From Corallochytrium limacisporum (taxonomy: Eukaryota; Opisthokonta), in contig PDIP01000036.1 in assembly GCA_002811645.1 (NCBI GenBank), forward strand, positions 266,985 to 330,984: a stretch of DNA of 64,000 bases. The letters are read 5' to 3'. A program made the position numbers and the translations under genes. Under the pieces are notes generated by a model. It was not told where the DNA came from. It made no database searches and saw nothing but the letters and a program-made list of their open reading frames with translations. Positions 1-8,896 of the stretch are shown in pieces. How positions within the stretch are numbered: position 1 is the stretch's first letter; each line of letters opens with the position of its first letter.

Positions 1-890
1 TATGTCTTGAAAATGTGATAAGGCCGCTCAGCAACATTGAAAATCTCTACCTTCCGATGATAGGACCGTGTCTCGTAATGGCGCTTATGCTGTTTCTTTA
101 CAAAAGGTGCCTTGAGCAGAACGAATTTCTCAGTTTCGCGCTCGACCACACCAATCTTCTTCATGCCAATATGCAATTCAATTGCGGCCCTCTGCATGAG
201 CTCAACAAAGGCACCGATTGTTTTGGGATCGTGAGACTTAATCTCAAACACACCCCGCATCACTTTGTCCTTCTCAGGTACTCGGCACAATTTTATCCAT
301 TCCTGCTTCTTGACTTCCCATTCACTGGGAGCCGGCTGTCCTCCGCCCAGCATATGGTCCAGTACACCTCGAGCCGGTAAGCTGTCGTCTCCTTGGAAGC
401 CAGTAGGTACTTTGTGGAAGATGTAGCCCATGTCATCTGGTAATAATTCACCTTCACTTTCAGGCACAGCTTCTGACTCTATGGGCTTCTCGTGCTCCTT
501 CTCAGCTCTGACACTTTGGAAGGGCTGCTCGGGCTCGGGATGCATGGGTGCCTGTCCAACAGCATCGTTAGCGTCGAGCGCTGAATCCATTTCCACAACG
601 GGTTCCTTAGGATGTGGATCATTCTCACTTCCTTCCATACCGTCATCTAGGGGCGCCTCACCTGTCACTTTTGCCTTGATTCCCTTGTCCTTCTTTGCCG
701 TGGGATCTTTCCCATTGCTGTCGCCACCCGTTGTGCTGAAACTTCGACAAAACAAGTCTGTTGAGTGTTGCGTACCCCATATTTTGACCAGATTCTGAGA
801 ATATTCTGACTTTGGCTTGACCAAGCCGGCCGAAATGCCTTGGCGAACCGTTCCCAGTCGCAGCGTCCGGGACAGAATTGTCCGCCTCAT
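1..890 (-). CDS. MRPS10: Mitochondrial small-subunit ribosomal protein uS10m, 3' end beyond the window
   Basis: I translated this from the minus strand; it starts at the ATG complementary to 888-890 and stays open to the left edge (296 codons seen). The N-terminus (MRRTILSRTLRLGTVRQG) is basic, hydroxylated and acid-free, as expected of a mitochondrial presequence. A long acidic, Pro/Glu-rich linker follows (about residues 60-155). From about residue 215 the sequence fits the uS10 fold: IKSHDPKTIGAFVELMQRAA, then the FVLLKAPFVKKQHKRHYETR strand that contacts 16S-like rRNA. uS10 sits in the head of the mitoribosomal small subunit. The linker makes this longer before the fold than the mammalian protein (about 200 residues in all). 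It is divergent from the fumarase gene, sharing a 990 bp spacer. The C-terminus cannot be judged. Confidence 0.85.
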   Translation of the reverse strand, partial: MRRTILSRTLRLGTVRQGISAGLVKPKSEYSQNLVKIWGTQHSTDLFCRSFSTTGGDSNGKDPTAKKDKGIKAKVTGEAPLDDGMEGSENDPHPKEPVVEMDSALDANDAVGQAPMHPEPEQPFQSVRAEKEHEKPIESEAVPESEGELLPDDMGYIFHKVPTGFQGDDSLPARGVLDHMLGGGQPAPSEWEVKKQEWIKLCRVPEKDKVMRGVFEIKSHDPKTIGAFVELMQRAAIELHIGMKKIGVVERETEKFVLLKAPFVKKQHKRHYETRSYHRKVEIFNVAERPYHIFKT

Positions 891-1880
891 GATGTTTCTA
901 CAGTTTAGGTTCAGTCCCCTACACCATTGTTCTCCAACCGTCACAATTTTTGGTAGATCTCGACTTGGCCAAATCCCAACATACGATCATTCTTAGACAC
1001 ACCAAATACAGCCTGAAATAGTCGTTTTGTTGACCAGTGTGCAAATAAACTGCTACTGCTTCGTCGCTCCCCGGTGTCCTAGTTCGCCTTCCCTTTTGGC
1101 CGTCGCCGTCGCCACCCATCCATCCACGCGACCTGCGCACCACCGACCTTACATTCACTATTGCCCATTGCTGCAGAGGCCATGTGATAGCCAACAAGCC
1201 AACGGGCCAAACGGGAGACCCCCCGGGGGGGGGGGGAGCCAGTGCTCCCCAACACTGCAGGCACAGAGAAAGAGGAGTTTGGCATTTAATGATCATAAAA
1301 TATTGATCATTTCCAAAATTCTGAGGCAGGTGAGGTATTCTTTTTATTTTGGGCAACACTGACTAAGGGGGAGGTCTCGGTCACCATGGGCTCTCCTCTC
1401 TCGCTGGGGGGAGGGGAGGGGGGACCCCCGTTCTCAGGGGCTCCGGATAGCACGAGATGTGTTCTTATCCTTGTGAACAGTTTGGGTCCTTTCTATTTTT
1501 ATTCCGCTGAACGGATCGTACATTTTGAACTGTGGTTTGGTAACACTTCCTGGTGCGGGAGGGGTGCGGATCTCGCAAGGCGGTGGAAAGAGCACGGGGT
1601 TGGAACAAACTGCGTGCGGATCGTGGAATGGAGGCTGGGGACACGGTCATGTAAACATCTCCAAAGCAAGGTTCTCTGTGGATACTGGAAATGATACGAG
1701 AGCATCGAACAAAGTGTAGAATACGAACATATTGTTGCCTTCGTGTCCTACAGGTAAGCCTGCACTTCGGGGTACGAGAAGCAGTAATGTTTCATATCCC
1801 CACAACGAACATAACTGAAAAAGTGTTACATCTGCCAGTTTGAGTCGAACTGCAGATCGTGGATTCGGGCAACAGTTACA
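891..1880. other. Divergent spacer between uS10m and fumarase
   Basis: No gene is supported here. It should hold the promoters of both flanking divergent genes. It contains a C6G12 tract (1219-1236), a second G-rich patch near 1405-1430, and a donor-like CAGGTAAGCC near 1750-1760 that could mark an intron in the fumarase 5' leader. I could not identify a matching acceptor with confidence. Confidence 0.5.
1219..1236. repeat. C6G12 self-complementary tract
   Basis: Six C followed directly by twelve G. It is one of at least four such C(n)G(m) tracts in spacers of this window, and can fold as a short G:C hairpin. It lies about 640 bp upstream of the fumarase ATG. Confidence 0.9.
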
Positions 1881-3617
1881 ATGCTTTCCCTCGCAGCTCA
1901 GCGTGCCAATTCAGCTCAGCGCACTCTGAGCACAGTGGCGAAGACCGTCGGCTGCTACGCTACAGCAGCGAGCAAGCCTAAACCGGCTGTGCCTGACTTC
2001 CACTACCAGCCTCTATTGGAGACGACGGGCCCTCATGACGTACCATGGAAGAAGGTCACTAGCGACGGTGTTCAGGTGAAGAACATCGATGGTAAGAAGA
2101 TCTTGGAGGTCGACGGTTCCGCCATCACTGCTCTTACCACGGAAGGATTCATTGATATTGCTCATCTTCTCCGTCCGGCCCATTTGGAGTCTCTGGCCAA
2201 CATCCTGAAGGATCCGGAGGCTAGCAAGAATGACCGATTCGTAGCCCTGGAGTTGCTCAAAAACGCCAATATTGCTGCTGGTATGGTCCTCCCTGGATGT
2301 CAGGACACAGGCACGGCCATCGTTATGGGCAAAAAGGGACAGTACGTGTGGACCGATGGTCAGGACGAGTCTCATATCTCTCGAGGTGTCTACGAGACCT
2401 ATACCAAGAAAAACTTACGCTACTCTCAGGTTAGCCCGGTGGATATGTTCACTGAGAAGAACACTGGAACTAATTTGCCAGCCCAGATTGATCTCTACGC
2501 CACCGCCGGCAACGAGTACAACTTTCAATTCATCGCCAAGGGCGGCGGCAGTGCCAACAAAACATTCCTGTTCCAACAGACCAAGGCTGTTCTGAACGAG
2601 GAAGCCCTCACCAATTTCCTCTACGAAAAGATCCAGACCCTTGGCACTGCTGCTTGCCCACCCTACCACCTTGCCGTCGTTATTGGTGGTCTCAGTGCTG
2701 AACTGAACCTTAAGGCTGTGAAGATGGCCTCCACTAAGTACCTCGACAACCTGCACACATCTGGTAATGAGTTCGGACGGGCGTTCCGGGATCTCGAATG
2801 GGAAGAGCGTATCCACAAAATGACTCAAAAGCTTGGCATCGGGGCTCAATTTGGTGGCAAGTACTTCTGCCACGACGTACGAGTGATTCGCTTCCCCCGC
2901 CACGGTGCCAGCTGCCCCGTTGGCATTGGTGTTAGCTGCAGTGCTGACCGTCAGGCACTTGGAAAGATTACTGAGGAGGGAGTCTTCCTTGAACAACTGG
3001 AGACTAACCCCTCAAAGTACCTCCCGGATGTCAGTGAGACTCATCTTGATGAAAATACTGAGGTCGTGCAAATCGATCTGGACCAGCCCATGAGCAGCAT
3101 TCTCAAGACTCTGAGCCAGTATCCAGTCGCTACCCGTGTGAGCCTGAGCGGTTCTCTGGTCGTTGCCCGCGATATCGCCCATGCTAAGCTTTTGGAGCGC
3201 ATGAAGTCGGGCCAAGGCCTTCCTGACTACATCAAGGACAAGATGATATACTACGCCGGTCCCGCTAAGACCCCTGAAGGATACGCCAGCGGTTCCTTTG
3301 GTCCTACCACGGCTGGTCGTATGGACTCCTACGTCCCAGAGTTCATGAAGGAGGGAGGTTCCATGGTCACTTTGGCAAAGGGTAACCGGAGCCGCGGTGT
3401 CACGAAGGCCTGCAAAGAACACGGTGGTTTCTACCTCGGATCTATTGGTGGCCCTGCTGCCATCCTCGCGCAAAACAATATTAAGAACGTTGAGGTACTG
3501 GAGTACCCTGAGCTGGGCATGGAAGCCATCTGGAGCATTCGTGTGGAGAACTTCCCTGCATTCATTGTTGTTGATGACAAGGGCAATGATTTCTTTGCCA
3601 AGTGGCAGGGAGCTTAA
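1881..3617 (+). CDS. Class I (iron-sulfur) fumarate hydratase, mitochondrial
   Basis: 578 residues, no intron. It interconverts fumarate and malate in the TCA cycle using a [4Fe-4S] cluster. The three expected cluster cysteines are C140 (LPGCQDTGT), C259 (TAACPPYH) and C353 (GVSCSADR). Their spacing of 119 and 94 residues matches what I recall for the Leishmania class I enzyme. The active-site stretches [15 protein letters not shown] and KGNRSR are also present. The N-terminus ([20 protein letters not shown]) looks like a mitochondrial presequence and the ATG is the first in frame. Length fits the single-chain class I family. Animals and fungi generally use the unrelated class II enzyme, so class I here is notable. 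It converges on the ArfGAP gene with 112 bp between stops. Confidence 0.93.
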   Translation: MLSLAAQRANSAQRTLSTVAKTVGCYATAASKPKPAVPDFHYQPLLETTGPHDVPWKKVTSDGVQVKNIDGKKILEVDGSAITALTTEGFIDIAHLLRPAHLESLANILKDPEASKNDRFVALELLKNANIAAGMVLPGCQDTGTAIVMGKKGQYVWTDGQDESHISRGVYETYTKKNLRYSQVSPVDMFTEKNTGTNLPAQIDLYATAGNEYNFQFIAKGGGSANKTFLFQQTKAVLNEEALTNFLYEKIQTLGTAACPPYHLAVVIGGLSAELNLKAVKMASTKYLDNLHTSGNEFGRAFRDLEWEERIHKMTQKLGIGAQFGGKYFCHDVRVIRFPRHGASCPVGIGVSCSADRQALGKITEEGVFLEQLETNPSKYLPDVSETHLDENTEVVQIDLDQPMSSILKTLSQYPVATRVSLSGSLVVARDIAHAKLLERMKSGQGLPDYIKDKMIYYAGPAKTPEGYASGSFGPTTAGRMDSYVPEFMKEGGSMVTLAKGNRSRGVTKACKEHGGFYLGSIGGPAAILAQNNIKNVEVLEYPELGMEAIWSIRVENFPAFIVVDDKGNDFFAKWQGA

Positions 3618-3729
3618 ACTGCAAAGTCCACAGATATACACACCATGCTTGAAAAGTTAAAAACTTACATTCAATACATCTCTGACATTTCTACTAGGTG
3701 TATATTATCATAGAAGATTTTCAATTCCG

Positions 3730-6381
3730 TCAGGAGTTGGCTTCCAGCATGGCAAAGTGCTGGGCCCATGCATCAAGTGAGCTCTGATTCGCAGCGCGGA
3801 AGAACCAGCTTACACTCCCCTGTCCATTGATTCTGAAGGCCAGGGACTCGTCACGAACCCTCCCTTTTTCAATAACTTTGGTGCTAGGATCGTCCTTTGG
3901 AAGACAGCACAGCTGGAATTTGGACTTCTGGGCTACCGCCTCGTTCCAGGTACCCTTTGGCTTTTTCTTGAACACAAAGAGGCAACCATCCCGACTAACC
4001 AACCAGACTTGCTTCCATTTGTTCTTCACTCGCAGTTCAACTGGTCCCTCACAGGGTAGGTAGTCAAGGTTCGCGGGCGAAAGAGATTTTGATGGAACAA
4101 ACAGCTGTTCTTTGACGGCACCATCGGAGTCTTTTTCGGCGGCGTCAACTAAGGCTTCATTGCCTCCCGGAATAGTACCGACAGTGACAGGCGCGGGTTT
4201 GCCCGCCGACACGTCAGAGGGACTCCGCCTCGCAACCACAGGCGCAGTTGATCCAGTCTTCAGCACCACCAGGGAAGGCATGTGCTCGTAAGGCTTCAGA
4301 CCAGCAGCATCGGTTGCTTCAAGGTCTGCACCGTTCCACACGAGGAAGTGACACATCTTCTCAAACCCATTCCTAGCTGCTTCATGGAGTAGCAAAGTCG
4401 TGCCATGGTCAACAGAACTATTCACATCGGCGTTATGTGCAACTGATACATGAGCCAATTCCAAATTATTCTGCTGTACGGCAAGCCTAAGGGTATTGTT
4501 TGGGCTGTCCGTTAATTCCCAGGTGCCAAGTCCCACACGGTCTGCATATTTGGACTTCACAAGCGCGGGACGATCGCTTGGGACAGGCTCAGGCGGATTT
4601 GCCCAGTAACTGCGGTTGACGATAGTGTTTCCAAGGTCCGCTAACATACGCAGTGTGGCATCACTCCAGCGATCAAGAGCAAACGAGCGCACCTTCGAAA
4701 CATGTGTGCCAACCTGGCGATGGGCCCCTGAGCACTCAATGCACATCAGGGCCCCTAAATTGAGCGATGCCCATTCAGGATTAGGCTGCCCGCAATCAAC
4801 ACACTTGTCATTGCCCGGTGCGTTCTTAACGACTTTGATGAGCTCAGGGTCAGCCTTCACCTCACGCTGCGTACCATCGTGAAATTGATCCAGGGCAGAC
4901 AGGATTCCAGCTTGCAGACGCTGAACCCATAGGTTGAAATCACTCGTGGAATCCGCCTGTAGCTCAATAGTTTGATTTGGCCACACAAGTTGGAAGCAAT
5001 TTCGGCGCACCGTGTGTTCCAATGGTTTCACAGTGCACAACTGCAAGGTTCCCAGGGGACGAAGGGGGGCGAGGTCATCATCGTTTGTAAATTCGTCGCC
5101 CTCTGGAGAATCCGAAAGGTTTGACTGCTGTGACAGTGATCCGGCATCATGGTCTGGATGGTCGTTGTCATCCTCAGTAGCGTAGGATTCACTTACAGAT
5201 ACCGGCAAATCATTCTCTTCATCGTCCCGCAGAATACTGGGACCATTTTCCATTACACTAGCTCGCCGCATGTTGGGTACGTTCCAAGGCTCATCGCCAG
5301 GGTCAGGGTCATGCACATTCGGTTGGCTTGAGGATTGGGTTTCCTCTGCAACATCCGGGACTGATTGAGGTGGCACCACCGTCGGTGTGGCCGCCTTGTT
5401 TCCGAGGCTGGTGTAGACAGGATCTTCGAGGGCAGCGTGCATCTGGTCCTCCATTCTCGAAATGCGTGTGCGGAAGTTCGCCTGTGCGACAGCCCTGCGT
5501 TGCGAATACAGGGTACCATCCGCAATGGTGAAGAACCTTCTCGCCCATCGAGGCTTCTTCGCAGTGCCCGTGTTAATGTTGAGATATCCACGGAAAACTT
5601 CTCGTGGGTCCGATTTCTGATGAGAATTCGAAGCACCAGACTCGATCTGCGCAGTGAGCTCCTGTTTTGTTGCGGCAAGGATTCCAGCCTCCTTCTCAGT
5701 TCTCTCGATGCATTTCTGCTTGGCTTTTTGTAGCTCCTCGACTACTATTGCCATCTCATCACGACGTTTCAACAACTCACTACAGTAGTGCACTTCCGTT
5801 TCGGCCAGGGCAATGAACGCATCGAGAATTGCAACTTCCGAGTCTTGCATAGCAGCATGGATATGTTGGACAAGATTTACAGATTTCATGCGATATTTGT
5901 TCTCACTCTGTTTCGCAGTGCTTTCCAGCCCAGTGTAGTCAGTAACTTTCTTATCAGCAATCCAACAGGCCTTCAAGTCTTCGATAGCTTGTTTGTCGGC
6001 CTTGTCGAACTGTCTCCAAGCTGCCTTGGCCTTTGGCAAAGTTTCGTTCCGCAATTGCAATTTTGAGTTTTCCGCTAATTTACGTCTCTCCAATGCAAAT
6101 TTCACCTCAAGATCGCTTCGTACCATTGAATTCTCCTTCAAACGTAAAAGTGGCTTTTCCCATTCTGCTCCGGGGACCATTATACTGTCCATTTCGTCTG
6201 AGTACCGCTTCTGTGCCGTGCTAAACATCTGAGAAACCTTGGTCTGCTCTTGGGCCAAGTCATAGATGGCATACATTGCCCCGCCCCGATTCTGCAAGAC
6301 TGCAGCATACCCCTTGAGGGCGGCGCGGAAGGTGGGACTGTCCTCCACCGCTTCCTTCGCGAGGTTTGCCATACGATCCAT
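3730..6381 (-). CDS. BAR-PH-ArfGAP-ankyrin protein (ACAP/ASAP type) with an extra C-terminal PH-like domain
   Basis: 883 residues, no intron. An Arf GTPase-activating protein expected to act at curved membranes in endocytic recycling or actin remodelling. Domains in order: helical BAR (about 1-245); PH split by a long acidic Ser/Asp-rich insert (about 262-495, insert about 310-440); ArfGAP zinc finger with C527, C530, C547, C550 and the arginine finger R555 in CSGAHRQVGTHVSKVR; ankyrin repeats (about 625-710); then a second PH-like module at the C-terminus (about 775-880, PVELRVKNKWKQVWLV through SLDAWAQHFAML). ASAP proteins end in SH3 and ACAP proteins end after the ankyrins, so the last module is unusual. 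All zinc ligands and the catalytic arginine are intact. Subfamily is uncertain; ArfGAP function is firm. Confidence 0.9.
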   Translation of the reverse strand: MDRMANLAKEAVEDSPTFRAALKGYAAVLQNRGGAMYAIYDLAQEQTKVSQMFSTAQKRYSDEMDSIMVPGAEWEKPLLRLKENSMVRSDLEVKFALERRKLAENSKLQLRNETLPKAKAAWRQFDKADKQAIEDLKACWIADKKVTDYTGLESTAKQSENKYRMKSVNLVQHIHAAMQDSEVAILDAFIALAETEVHYCSELLKRRDEMAIVVEELQKAKQKCIERTEKEAGILAATKQELTAQIESGASNSHQKSDPREVFRGYLNINTGTAKKPRWARRFFTIADGTLYSQRRAVAQANFRTRISRMEDQMHAALEDPVYTSLGNKAATPTVVPPQSVPDVAEETQSSSQPNVHDPDPGDEPWNVPNMRRASVMENGPSILRDDEENDLPVSVSESYATEDDNDHPDHDAGSLSQQSNLSDSPEGDEFTNDDDLAPLRPLGTLQLCTVKPLEHTVRRNCFQLVWPNQTIELQADSTSDFNLWVQRLQAGILSALDQFHDGTQREVKADPELIKVVKNAPGNDKCVDCGQPNPEWASLNLGALMCIECSGAHRQVGTHVSKVRSFALDRWSDATLRMLADLGNTIVNRSYWANPPEPVPSDRPALVKSKYADRVGLGTWELTDSPNNTLRLAVQQNNLELAHVSVAHNADVNSSVDHGTTLLLHEAARNGFEKMCHFLVWNGADLEATDAAGLKPYEHMPSLVVLKTGSTAPVVARRSPSDVSAGKPAPVTVGTIPGGNEALVDAAEKDSDGAVKEQLFVPSKSLSPANLDYLPCEGPVELRVKNKWKQVWLVSRDGCLFVFKKKPKGTWNEAVAQKSKFQLCCLPKDDPSTKVIEKGRVRDESLAFRINGQGSVSWFFRAANQSSLDAWAQHFAMLEANS

Positions 6382-6724
6382 GGCCTACCACTTTATTTGA
6401 TAAGCATGGCCTATTTTCCTGCCGTATGTGTCATGTCATCATATTCTGTCTCATGGAATATTATCTTGCCTGTGTGAAGTTTAGTACCCGTCACAGACGC
6501 CTACGACGTCGTTTGTTGGCGAGCAAACGATACTCCTTGCCCTCGCAGAGACAAAACGTTCCCCCACCACACTAGCAGCCGTGTTCGTCCCTACCCGATC
6601 GCATCTACCACTGCTGACTGGGCATGGTGAGGTGAGATGTAGGGTGAATGAACTTTGTGAGTACATGAAATTCTTTTTGAGTTGTTTTTATTACATCATG
6701 GTGACAGGGCCTCAGTCACAGAAT
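6382..6724. other. Spacer between ArfGAP and ubinuclein genes
   Basis: Both neighbours are on the minus strand, so this holds the ubinuclein 3' end and the ArfGAP promoter. Apart from the poly(A) signal listed separately I see no gene in it. Confidence 0.5.
6687..6692 (-). promoter_or_regulatory. Poly(A) signal for ubinuclein
   Basis: Minus strand reads AATAAA, 32 bp past the ubinuclein stop codon, in a T-rich (plus strand) setting. Confidence 0.55.
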
Positions 6725-8896
6725 TCACCGGCGTTGCTGCTGGTTGTAATATGAATTGTGGTAGTAGTGTTGACCCTGCTGTGGGTAGTGTCCGTGCTGA
6801 GGGTACTGGTGCTGTTGGTAGTACGGGGGTCGTCCTACTGGGTTGCCATAGGCCGACGTCGCAGAACCAGGCTGTTGTGGACGGTACGCAGAGTGACCGT
6901 ACTGAGGATGATGTGCATATCCCGGATGGGGCTGTTGGTACTGGGTATGAGTTTGCTGATGCGGTTGCTGTGGAGGCTGTGGGGCCTGAGGTGCTGCTTG
7001 TGCTCGAGGGGGAGCGTTTGCTGTAGGCGCTTGTGGCGGGACAGTTGGTGGCCGTCCGCCTCTCACCGGCGGCTGAGCAGCCCTGGGCTTGGGACCAGGT
7101 GCCACTGGGAAGGAACCATGGAACTGTTTGTCGGTTTGTCCAGACTGGCCTGCATTTGTGTTTTGTGGCAGAGTTTGGTTCTGATATCCACTAGATTGGG
7201 TCGATGGCGTAGACTTTGAAGCGCCTCTTGGTTGCGGTGAGTGTGACGGCGACAAAACCGGTCCCCTGTTGTTCGGGTCAGCAGCTGGTTTCTCATCTTT
7301 TTTGTTGTACTGTTTCGGTGCTGAACCTCCCTGCGCCACTTGCTGTGGGTGTTTCGGCGGTGCAACCACTGGAGAAGCTGGGGCTGGGGTGGATGCACTT
7401 GCAGCTACCGCAATAGGTGCGGGCTGTATGGGATTCTTTGACTTTGGAGGATTCTTCGGCTTGCTTGGCCCTGACGCTCGCGCAGCTGCTGCGTCCCTTT
7501 CAGCCTCAGTGACTGGAGCTTTACTGCCTGGTTTGTCACCGGCACCCTGGACAGAATCTTGAGGTTCTGTTTTCACCTTGGGCTTCGATGGGGTTGATCT
7601 ACTCTTTTGTTCCTTCTTGGGCTTCTTCTTCAGGTCCTTTTCGTTTTCCTTTGGTCCATGTCCGGGTTCGTCATCCTCGGAGATGCTCTCAGCTTCACTA
7701 GCATCTTCTAGGACATCTTTAGGGTCCTGAACGCCCTTCTTTTGGCGCTGCATAAAGTTGGGATCTTCTTGGTTGTGGTATACACGCAAAACTTGGTCCA
7801 GTCTTAAATTGAATTCCGGATGGAGGCGCATCAATTTCTTGCGCCATAGAGTTCGGATTTCCTCCTCGACGACACCGCGTTTCCTAGCTCTTTCTTTGCG
7901 AATATAGTCACGAAGCGTCTGTTTCGAGGTAAACTGACGATTGTCATAGAAGCAACGTTCACCAATCGCATCAAACATGATTCCCAGCGTATGTCGAATA
8001 TCATCATTGAGGGGAATGTTTCGCCGCCGTCCTTCCTGCTTCGCAAGGGCTGTGAAAGCTTCCTTGTTGGCTTCGACATGTTCGGAGAGCTGTGTCTTAA
8101 GGACGCGTTCCATGTTTTCTAGCAGTTTACGTGCCTTCTCTTTCGATACCTCTGCCTCATAGCGATTGATGCGCTTTCTGATGGTCAACTCGGTGACGCC
8201 GGTACGACGGGCAATCCATTGGATGGCATCCTTACGTTCCAGGCCGACCTTACTGCATGTCTGTGAGATAGCCAACATGACATCATTGAGATCCTCCCAG
8301 CTGCCACCCTGCTTCTCGAAGAACTCCTTCGTAAGGTGTGCCATGGGACCATCAACCATAAACTCATCAACTTCCTGTTCACGCTCCGGGTCATCACCTT
8401 TCTTTTTCATAGACCTGGGTCTGATTGCGCTCTTGGGCTTCGCGGTTGGGGACTCCTCTTCCGACTCTTCGTCAGTGTAAACCTCTAGCTCGCCACTGTG
8501 CACAAAAAAGCCACCATACTTCGTGGTCAGCTTTTTCGTTGCCCTTTCATCGAAATTCTCTTCATCATCGATAAATGAGTCTGCTGTATCGTAGTCATCA
8601 TCGTCCTTTTTTCTTGTGACTTTTCGAGGCGGCGGCGGTTTAACGACACCGTTCTTGTCCTGTTCGAGGGCTTCCTCCTCCTCTTCTTCACCTGCAGCGT
8701 TCACAGTCTTTTTTGTCCGCCCGGCTAAAGTGAAGTAGTCGACATCGTAATTGGTGGTGATGTCGACCTTAATGCGTTTGAGCTTTACTGAAGGCTCCAT
8801 TGACTTGTCTGTTTCCAGGTCAGTACCATTCGGCACGGTGCCTTGGTCACTTGATTCGTCCACGGCCTCAGACGACCTCTTTAATTCTGCAACCAT
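6725..8896 (-). CDS. Ubinuclein / HPC2-like subunit of the HIRA histone H3.3 chaperone complex
   Basis: 723 residues, no intron. Ubinucleins bind HIRA and histone H3.3-H4 for replication-independent nucleosome assembly in the nucleus. The hallmark HPC2-related (HUN) domain is at about 98-140: DDDYDTADSFIDDEENFDE followed by TKYGGFFVHSGELEVY. The conserved ubinuclein middle domain follows at about 185-395 and ends with LWRKKLMRLHPEFNLRLDQV. The rest is disordered: acidic/Lys-rich near 400-450, then Pro/Gln/Ala-rich, ending in a Tyr-Gln-His-Pro-rich tail (about 600-723). The N-terminus has an acidic run (GEEEEEEALEQD) and a basic patch. Length is shorter than vertebrate UBN1/2 but the domain order is the same. 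The start is the first ATG. Confidence 0.9.
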   Translation of the reverse strand: MVAELKRSSEAVDESSDQGTVPNGTDLETDKSMEPSVKLKRIKVDITTNYDVDYFTLAGRTKKTVNAAGEEEEEEALEQDKNGVVKPPPPRKVTRKKDDDDYDTADSFIDDEENFDERATKKLTTKYGGFFVHSGELEVYTDEESEEESPTAKPKSAIRPRSMKKKGDDPEREQEVDEFMVDGPMAHLTKEFFEKQGGSWEDLNDVMLAISQTCSKVGLERKDAIQWIARRTGVTELTIRKRINRYEAEVSKEKARKLLENMERVLKTQLSEHVEANKEAFTALAKQEGRRRNIPLNDDIRHTLGIMFDAIGERCFYDNRQFTSKQTLRDYIRKERARKRGVVEEEIRTLWRKKLMRLHPEFNLRLDQVLRVYHNQEDPNFMQRQKKGVQDPKDVLEDASEAESISEDDEPGHGPKENEKDLKKKPKKEQKSRSTPSKPKVKTEPQDSVQGAGDKPGSKAPVTEAERDAAAARASGPSKPKNPPKSKNPIQPAPIAVAASASTPAPASPVVAPPKHPQQVAQGGSAPKQYNKKDEKPAADPNNRGPVLSPSHSPQPRGASKSTPSTQSSGYQNQTLPQNTNAGQSGQTDKQFHGSFPVAPGPKPRAAQPPVRGGRPPTVPPQAPTANAPPRAQAAPQAPQPPQQPHQQTHTQYQQPHPGYAHHPQYGHSAYRPQQPGSATSAYGNPVGRPPYYQQHQYPQHGHYPQQGQHYYHNSYYNQQQRR

